A DNA stretch of 36,183 nucleotides from DASUTB01 sp036374835 (GTDB taxonomy: Bacteria > Actinomycetota > Actinomycetes > Jiangellales > Jiangellaceae): contig DASUTB010000015.1 in the NCBI GenBank assembly GCA_036374835.1, forward strand, positions 1-36,183. The letters run 5' to 3'. Under the pieces are notes generated by a model, which did no database searches, was not told where the DNA came from, and was given only the letters and a program-made list of their open reading frames with translations. The translations under genes were made by a program, and so were the position numbers. Below, in pieces: positions 32,148-36,183 of this stretch (within the stretch, counting starts at the first letter, position 1; each line of letters opens with the position of its first letter).

Positions 32148-32756
32148 ATGGCACAGGTCTATGGCAAAGCCACACTGAGTCCGACCAAACGCGACCTGCT
32201 CAACGCCTGGTTGCCGACGCGGCAATGGTTTCCGGCGGACGCGCGCGTCGGGAAGCTGCGCGCCTACCGGTTCGACGATCCGGCCGGCGAGGTCGGGCTG
32301 GAGTCCTTCGTCCTCGACGTCGCGGACGGAGTCATCGTGCACGTCCCGCTGACGTACCGGGACGCACCGCTCACCGGTGCCGAGGCGTTCCTCGTCGGGA
32401 CGGCGGACCATTCCGTGCTCGGAGAGCGCTGGGTCTACGACGGCTGCGGCGACCCGGCCTGGGCGGCCGCGCTGGCCAATGCGATCCTCGGCGGCGGCAC
32501 CGAAGCCGAGGTGTTCGCCGAAGGTGGCGAGCGTCGCGAGCCGAAGGTGACGGTCAAGGGATCGGGGACGGCCGGCGCTTCGGTGGCTGTGCCTGCCTCG
32601 GTGCAGTGCGAGGACGACGGACGGGCGACCGTCACGCACATTGACGGCATGAAGCTCGTGACCGTCCGCCTGATCGGCACCGATATCTCGGCGAACGAGA
32701 CCCTCGTCGCCCGCTGGGGCGAGAATAACGAGGCGGTCGTCGCCGGCATCGCCTGA
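32148..32756 (+). CDS. Maltokinase N-terminal cap-like protein, stand-alone
   Basis: 202 residues. The protein matches the N-cap domain that precedes the kinase fold in actinobacterial maltokinases (Mak/Pep2): LLNAWLPTRQWFPADAR, then LESFVLDVADG, VHVPLTYRDAPL, LVGTADHSVLGERWVYDGCGDP. No phosphotransferase motifs (HGD, DFE) follow, and the protein ends where the kinase domain would begin. Similar free-standing proteins occur in actinobacteria (CG0192-like) with unknown role. The cytosolic protein could bind a sugar or regulate a kinase; that is inference. ATG 32148 has AAGG 7 bases upstream. It is divergent from nadB and convergent with panC. Confidence 0.8.
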   Translation: MAQVYGKATLSPTKRDLLNAWLPTRQWFPADARVGKLRAYRFDDPAGEVGLESFVLDVADGVIVHVPLTYRDAPLTGAEAFLVGTADHSVLGERWVYDGCGDPAWAAALANAILGGGTEAEVFAEGGERREPKVTVKGSGTAGASVAVPASVQCEDDGRATVTHIDGMKLVTVRLIGTDISANETLVARWGENNEAVVAGIA

Positions 32757-32774
32757 CGCCACCGGTCCTGCCGC

Positions 32775-32854
32775 AAAAAGTAAGGACAATGTCACCGCGC
32801 AGAGGCATTTGTCCAGGTCGCGAGTCAGACCAGGTCGGCTATTCCTTACTTTTT
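32775..32854. terminator. Bidirectional terminator-like inverted repeat
   Basis: AAAAAGTAAGGA (32775-32786) and TCCTTACTTTTT (32843-32854) are perfect 12-bp arms with a 56-base spacer. Each strand reads a stem ending in a T5 run. It lies in the convergent gap of the maltokinase-cap gene and panC, and its right end covers the panC stop codon. The spacer contains CCAGGTCG twice (32813, 32830). The long loop is unusual for a terminator. Confidence 0.55.
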
Positions 32855-33710
32855 ACGGATGATCTTGCCGTAGACGGATCTCACGGTTGTCGAGCAGACG
32901 GGTTGAGCCGAACCGCGCCGCGACAAGCAGCCGCGCCTCGCCCGAGGACGGCGCAGGCTCGAGGTCGGGCGATCGTAGCTCCAGGTAGTCGACGGCTACG
33001 CCGGCCAGCTCCGCACGGGCGGCGGCCAGAACTGCGGCCGGCCCGTCAAGGCCGGCAGCGGTACCGGCTTCCAGTGCCCGCGAGAGCGCCAGGGCCTGCG
33101 CGCGCTCACTCTCGGACAAGTACACATTCCGGCTCGACAAGGCCAGGCCGTCCGGCTCCCGCACGATCGGCGCACCGACGATCTCGTGCGGCATTTCCAG
33201 GTCGGCGACCATGCGCCTGATCAATGTCAGCTGCTGGTAGTCCTTCTCGCCGAACACCGCGTAGCTCGGGACGGTGAGATTGAGCAGCTTGGCGACCACT
33301 GTCAGCACACCGGCGAAATGAGTGGGACGCGCCGCCCCCTCCATCTCGGTTGCCAACGACCCCGGGTTGATCGTCACACTCGGATCACCGTTCGGATACA
33401 TCTCCGCGCGATCAGGGGCGAAAACCAGATCCACCCCCTCGGCCCGGCACGACGCGAGGTCGGAGTCGAACGCTCGCGGGTACTTGTCGAAATCCTCGTC
33501 CGGGGCGAACTGCAGCGGGTTCACGAAGATTGTCACCGTCACGAGGCCGTCCGAGCCGACCAGTTCCCGCGCCCTCCGGATCAAGCTGATATGGCCTTCA
33601 TGAAACGCGCCCATCGTCATGACGACCGCCGACTCGGCGGCAGCGCTCTCGGCGAGCGCCTCGGCCAGTTCGCTGCGCGTTCGGGTGACTATCGTCTCCA
33701 CGGCCAGCAC
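32853..33710 (-). CDS. panC: Pantothenate synthetase (pantoate--beta-alanine ligase)
   Basis: 285 residues. A nucleotidyltransferase-fold enzyme that joins pantoate and beta-alanine to give pantothenate. HIGH-type motif TMGAFHEGHISLIRRAR, then VTIFVNPLQFAPDEDFDKYPR, FGEKDYQQL and the KMSKS-like ALSSRNVYLS are present. The start is set at GTG 33710 because VLAVETIVTRTRSEL aligns with the usual PanC opening (compare MLIIETL in E. coli). A TTG at 33740 would overlap vapC. No clear ribosome site is seen. panD and panB are not adjacent. Confidence 0.94.
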   Translation of the reverse strand: MLAVETIVTRTRSELAEALAESAAAESAVVMTMGAFHEGHISLIRRARELVGSDGLVTVTIFVNPLQFAPDEDFDKYPRAFDSDLASCRAEGVDLVFAPDRAEMYPNGDPSVTINPGSLATEMEGAARPTHFAGVLTVVAKLLNLTVPSYAVFGEKDYQQLTLIRRMVADLEMPHEIVGAPIVREPDGLALSSRNVYLSESERAQALALSRALEAGTAAGLDGPAAVLAAARAELAGVAVDYLELRSPDLEPAPSSGEARLLVAARFGSTRLLDNREIRLRQDHP

Positions 33711-33730
33711 GATAGACGACGGGCTACCGG

Positions 33731-34108
33731 CTAGACGCAAACGATCGTCAGGTCGGGGTTGATGGCGCGGATGTCGTCGGGGTCAGACGTGAGGACGACG
33801 CCCCCGGTCGCCTGGCCGAGGGATGCGACATGTGCGTCTATCACATCGCTCGCGCCCGTCACAGCGAGCAGCCGCCCAAGGTCGAACGCCACGGCATCGT
33901 TGAGCGCATGCACGCGGACCGCTCGGGTCTTGAGCACTCTCGCCACGTTGTGCTGCCGCGCATCGCCGCGCCACACCTGGGCGACGACGCCCGCCGCAAC
34001 ATGACCCACCTGTCGACCCGCGACGAGCTCTGCCATCAGTGCGAGCATTCGCTTATTTCGACGCTGAAGAGCGATGAGCGCGCCAGCGTCGAACACTACC
34101 GTCTTCAT
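33731..34108 (-). CDS. vapC: PIN-domain ribonuclease toxin, VapC family
   Basis: 125 residues. The PIN fold begins MKTVVFDAGALIAL with the first catalytic Asp at residue 7. Further acidic residues are in GASDVIDAHVASLG and TSDPDDIRAI, giving the metal-binding cluster of VapC endoribonucleases. Such toxins cleave tRNA or rRNA when free of antitoxin. The ATG overlaps the antitoxin stop by 4 bp (ATGA), the typical coupled order antitoxin-toxin. The gene ends about 20 bp before panC, so panC could be reached by read-through from this promoter. Confidence 0.85.
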   Translation of the reverse strand: MKTVVFDAGALIALQRRNKRMLALMAELVAGRQVGHVAAGVVAQVWRGDARQHNVARVLKTRAVRVHALNDAVAFDLGRLLAVTGASDVIDAHVASLGQATGGVVLTSDPDDIRAINPDLTIVCV

Positions 34109-34359
34109 GCCGCATCGGCATTGGCGCCATGGTCAGTGCCTAGAACCGCCCGCGCCCACGAACGATCGTCCGCTGTGATACCGCCGGCGTCCGCAATCAT
34201 CGCCTCGACAACACTCGCGGCCTCCACCCAGTCCGGTTCTCGCTCGGCCAGGCCGACGAAGTACGCCGACACAGACTCCGCGTGACCCGCTTCGACTGCC
34301 CGCGCGGCTTTAGCGGCAACGTCGTCGGGGACACTGATCGTGACGCGCTTGATCGACAT
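34105..34359 (-). CDS. vapB: Antitoxin with ribbon-helix-helix DNA-binding domain (VapB-like)
   Basis: 84 residues. The N-terminal ribbon-helix-helix reads SIKRVTISVPDDVAAKAARAV, then AESVSAYFVGLAERE. The C-terminal part, which would neutralise the toxin, holds a helix and RSWARAVLG. ATG 34359 is preferred over upstream starts because the RHH strand starts at once and a -10 box lies exactly 6 bases upstream. The complex with VapC should repress its own promoter. Confidence 0.83.
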   Translation of the reverse strand: MSIKRVTISVPDDVAAKAARAVEAGHAESVSAYFVGLAEREPDWVEAASVVEAMIADAGGITADDRSWARAVLGTDHGANADAA

Positions 34360-34365
34360 AACATG

Positions 34366-34371
34366 AGCATA
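34366..34371 (-). promoter_or_regulatory. -10 hexamer TATGCT of vapBC with overlapping repeat
   Basis: On the minus strand TATGCT ends 6 bases before the vapB ATG (leaderless geometry). TATGC also occurs about 11 bp upstream, giving two TATGC half-sites one helical turn apart that overlap the promoter, a likely RHH operator for autoregulation. Confidence 0.5.
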
Positions 34372-34549
34372 CCAGATGCATACTGACAACGAGATGACCG
34401 CTGCCGTGTCGCCTGCCACGCTGTTACGCACACGGGGGTGACCACTCACAGCACTATTCGGGCCACAGGCAGAGATCTCAGCCCCATCACCGAGCTGCGA
34501 ACTTTTCGCCGCTCTGCAACGGGCACGAAACCTTGGCGAGGCTCCTCAT

Positions 34550-34975
34550 TTACGGGCGCAGCACAGCGCCCACGTCGGCTGGCACCCAGCCAACAGGCTT
34601 GAGCTGTTTGCCATCGTCCCGCTGCGGCCCGGATGCCTTGGCAAGATTCGCGCGGTGCACCTCACGGAAGACCGCATTGGCCGGTATTCCCAGAGCGAGC
34701 ATGGCGCCGTACGTCACGTACAGCAGGTCCGCTAGTTCGTGCGCCAGCGGGGCGAGCGCTTCGGCATCCACCGCATCGTCGTCGAGGATCTTGCGTAGCC
34801 GCTCCATCTCGTCTGCTACCTCGCGGTACTCCTCGGCCAGCAGCGATCGACGCAAGGCAAGCAGCTTGGCATCCGGCAGCGTAGGCCGGCTGGGCATGGC
34901 TGCACCAACCGCTCGATGGAACTCCGCGACCAGGTCCGCATTAGTGGTTTGCGCCGGCTCAGGTGCCTGTTCCAT
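34550..34975 (-). CDS. MazG/PRA-PH-like nucleotide pyrophosphohydrolase
   Basis: A 141-residue all-alpha NTP pyrophosphatase. The metal-binding pattern EEYREVADEMERL...HELADLLYVTYG matches the family's ExxE...ExxD arrangement. It continues with GIPANAVFREVHRANLAK and DGKQLKPVGWVPADV, typical of stand-alone phosphoribosyl-ATP-pyrophosphohydrolase-like proteins that may clear abnormal nucleotides. ATG 34975 is 18 bp after the alpha/beta hydrolase stop on the same strand. No strong ribosome site is seen. Confidence 0.85.
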   Translation of the reverse strand: MEQAPEPAQTTNADLVAEFHRAVGAAMPSRPTLPDAKLLALRRSLLAEEYREVADEMERLRKILDDDAVDAEALAPLAHELADLLYVTYGAMLALGIPANAVFREVHRANLAKASGPQRDDGKQLKPVGWVPADVGAVLRP

Positions 34976-34993
34976 CCGCGCGATGTTAATAGA

Positions 34994-35860
34994 TCAAGGG
35001 ACGGAGTCGAGGAAGTTGTCGACCGCATCGCGGAACGCTGCCGGTTGTTCGACCCACGGGAAGTGGCCGCACCGCTCGATCGCGGCGAAGCGTCCCGCCG
35101 GAAAGACATCGGCCAACGCCTGCAGCGCCACGACACCGGTGCCGCAGTCTTCTGCTCCGGCGATGACGAGCACCGGCGCCGTGACGGCGCCCAACCGAGC
35201 GACCAGATCTGTCGGTGGTTCGACGCTGAAGTAAGCCCGAGCGGCTGCAAGCCGGTAGTGCGCACCGTGCGCGTGCGCTTGCTCTGCCGACCCCCATCTC
35301 GCATATCCCATCGGTGCGATCTGCCGCTGCCACGCGTTGAACGCAGCCTCCGGGTCGGATGCATCGTCCAGACCGGGACCGTCCCGCATCGCCGCCAACG
35401 CGGTATCGAACGCGGCATCACCACGGCGCTTCTCGATGAGCTCGTCGGTATCGGTCGCCTTTGCGCCAATGGTGGACGCCGGCGGCGTGATCAGAACCAT
35501 GCCCTCGACGCGCGTCGGGAGTTGGGCGGCGTATGCGATCGCGAGCCGCGCCCCGGCCGAATGGCCGACCAGGAGCACTCGCTCAAGACCAAGATGCTCC
35601 CGGAGGCATTCGATGTCATCGGCCTGACGCCAGTACGAGCCAAGCGCTGCCTCCTCGGGCATTGGCGAGTCCCCCACGCCCCGAAGGTGCGGGCAGATCA
35701 ACTCGTTGCGCTCGCCGAGCCCGGCGAGATCGCCAAGGTAGCTGGGATGGCATGCAGCGCCACCGGCGAGCGTCACAAGAGAACGCACCCGCCCGCGAGG
35801 CGCTACTCCCAGGACGTAGTAATGCAGCGGCGTGGCGTCGGCGCCCATATAGCCAGGCAT
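34994..35860 (-). CDS. Alpha/beta-fold hydrolase (proline iminopeptidase-like)
   Basis: 288 residues. It has the nucleophile elbow GHSAGARLA, the acid in VLVIAGAEDCGTG and the His in ERCGHFPWVEQP, so the Ser-Asp-His triad is complete. HLRGVGDSPMPE before the nucleophile and the cap region resemble proline iminopeptidases and related hydrolases; the substrate is unknown. ATG 35860 follows a TATGAT -10 box at 8 bases, so a leaderless or short-leader mRNA is likely. An ATG four codons in is possible. It probably forms a two-gene operon with the MazG-like gene. Confidence 0.85.
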   Translation of the reverse strand: MPGYMGADATPLHYYVLGVAPRGRVRSLVTLAGGAACHPSYLGDLAGLGERNELICPHLRGVGDSPMPEEAALGSYWRQADDIECLREHLGLERVLLVGHSAGARLAIAYAAQLPTRVEGMVLITPPASTIGAKATDTDELIEKRRGDAAFDTALAAMRDGPGLDDASDPEAAFNAWQRQIAPMGYARWGSAEQAHAHGAHYRLAAARAYFSVEPPTDLVARLGAVTAPVLVIAGAEDCGTGVVALQALADVFPAGRFAAIERCGHFPWVEQPAAFRDAVDNFLDSVP

Positions 35861-35868
35861 GCGACCTG

Positions 35869-35874
35869 ATCATA
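35869..35874 (-). promoter_or_regulatory. Extended -10 box (TGTATGAT) of the hydrolase operon
   Basis: On the minus strand TATGAT, preceded by TG, ends 8 bases before the hydrolase ATG. No ribosome site lies between. It is a near-consensus -10 element. Confidence 0.55.
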
Positions 35875-35938
35875 CAAACCGGAGAACCGGCGCCGGAATC
35901 TTGATGTGCGGCGCTGCGTACCGTAATGTCTTTCGCTT

Positions 35939-36183
35939 GTGTCTGCGCTGGGGGTTCTTCTCGCCAGCGGCTTCCGGCGTTGGGCGACGTACCGGATGGC
36001 TGCGGCCGCGGGCGCCTTCACCAACACGGTATTCGGCCTGATCCGGGCGTACATCACCGTTGCCGCGATCGGTGCCGCCGGCGGGACGCTCGCCGGGTAC
36101 AGCGCGGCCGAGGGAATCACGTACGCCTTCCTCGCCCAAGCCCTGATCGGGCCGGTCAATATCTTCCACTGGACCGAGTTGGC
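35939..36183 (+). CDS. ABC-2 type transporter permease, N-terminal fragment (cut by window edge)
   Basis: The frame opens after a TAA at 35924 and runs off the window. From GTG 35939 it reads SALGVLLASGFRRWATYRMA, then AFTNTVFGLIRAYITVAAIG and further hydrophobic segments. This matches the N-terminus of the ABC-2/DUF990-type permeases of actinobacteria, usually paired with a second permease and an ATPase. The ATPase and partner are not visible here. The start is tentative: no clear ribosome site, and the Arg-rich FRRWATYR motif follows closely, as in relatives. It is divergent from the hydrolase. Confidence 0.75.
   Translation, partial: MSALGVLLASGFRRWATYRMAAAAGAFTNTVFGLIRAYITVAAIGAAGGTLAGYSAAEGITYAFLAQALIGPVNIFHWTEL

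Noticed and set aside
1..36183. Mobile element, prophage or CRISPR array
   Set aside because: No transposase, integrase, phage structural genes or regularly spaced direct repeats were seen. The only dispersed repeat is the 76-bp palindromic element.

Overview
The window comes from the chromosome of a high-GC actinobacterium. The evidence is the strong G/C bias at third codon positions, an Lsr2 nucleoid protein, the type III pantothenate kinase/nadB/nadC/panC/lysS/lsr2/clpC neighbourhood typical of actinobacteria, an iniBAC-like dynamin locus, many GTG starts, and several genes whose -10 hexamer lies directly before the start codon (likely leaderless mRNAs). Family or genus cannot be fixed from sequence alone. 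No rRNA, tRNA, CRISPR array, insertion sequence or prophage was seen.

Layout. (1) 1-4.4 kb, accessory metabolism: the 5' end of an AraC-type regulator behind an NAD(P)-binding reductase (minus strand); a conserved 61-aa membrane protein; a sodium-symporter (NSS) operon with a 41-aa membrane subunit and a lipoprotein; and an SMP-30/gluconolactonase-like enzyme. (2) 4.6-14.4 kb, the most unusual region. It holds a membrane-anchored Hsp70 with an extracytoplasmic C-terminal domain, a divergent small acidic protein that resembles the IniB N-terminus, two dynamin-like GTPases (IniC-like, IniA-like), an IniB-like Asn/Gly/Asp-rich protein, and a large LuxR-family ATPase regulator. (3) 14.5-20.8 kb: sucCD, an L,D-transpeptidase with two peptidoglycan-binding repeats, and clpC with a strong terminator. 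(4) 20.8-21.9 kb: a long non-coding stretch with hairpins, then lutABC (lactate oxidation) and an SDR that lacks its catalytic tyrosine. (5) 25.7-34.4 kb, housekeeping genes on the minus strand: lsr2, argA-type acetyltransferase, lysS, coaX, nadC, nadB, panC and a VapBC-type pair. Two plus-strand genes interrupt them: a STAS protein without its phosphorylatable serine and a free-standing maltokinase N-cap protein. (6) 34.5-36.2 kb: a MazG/PRA-PH-like pyrophosphohydrolase, an alpha/beta hydrolase, and the start of an ABC-2 type permease.

How it fits together. Region 2 looks like one functional module: chaperone ATPase, membrane-remodelling GTPase pair, IniB-like surface or scaffold proteins, and a dedicated regulator. 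It probably responds to cell-envelope stress, by analogy with mycobacterial iniBAC. NadB/NadC/CoaX/PanC make NAD and CoA precursors. A 76-bp palindromic repeat occurs three times (4514, 16829, 28635), always at the 3' end of a minus-strand gene, and supplies the coaX stop codon in one case. A fourth, shortened copy probably lies at about 14.5 kb.
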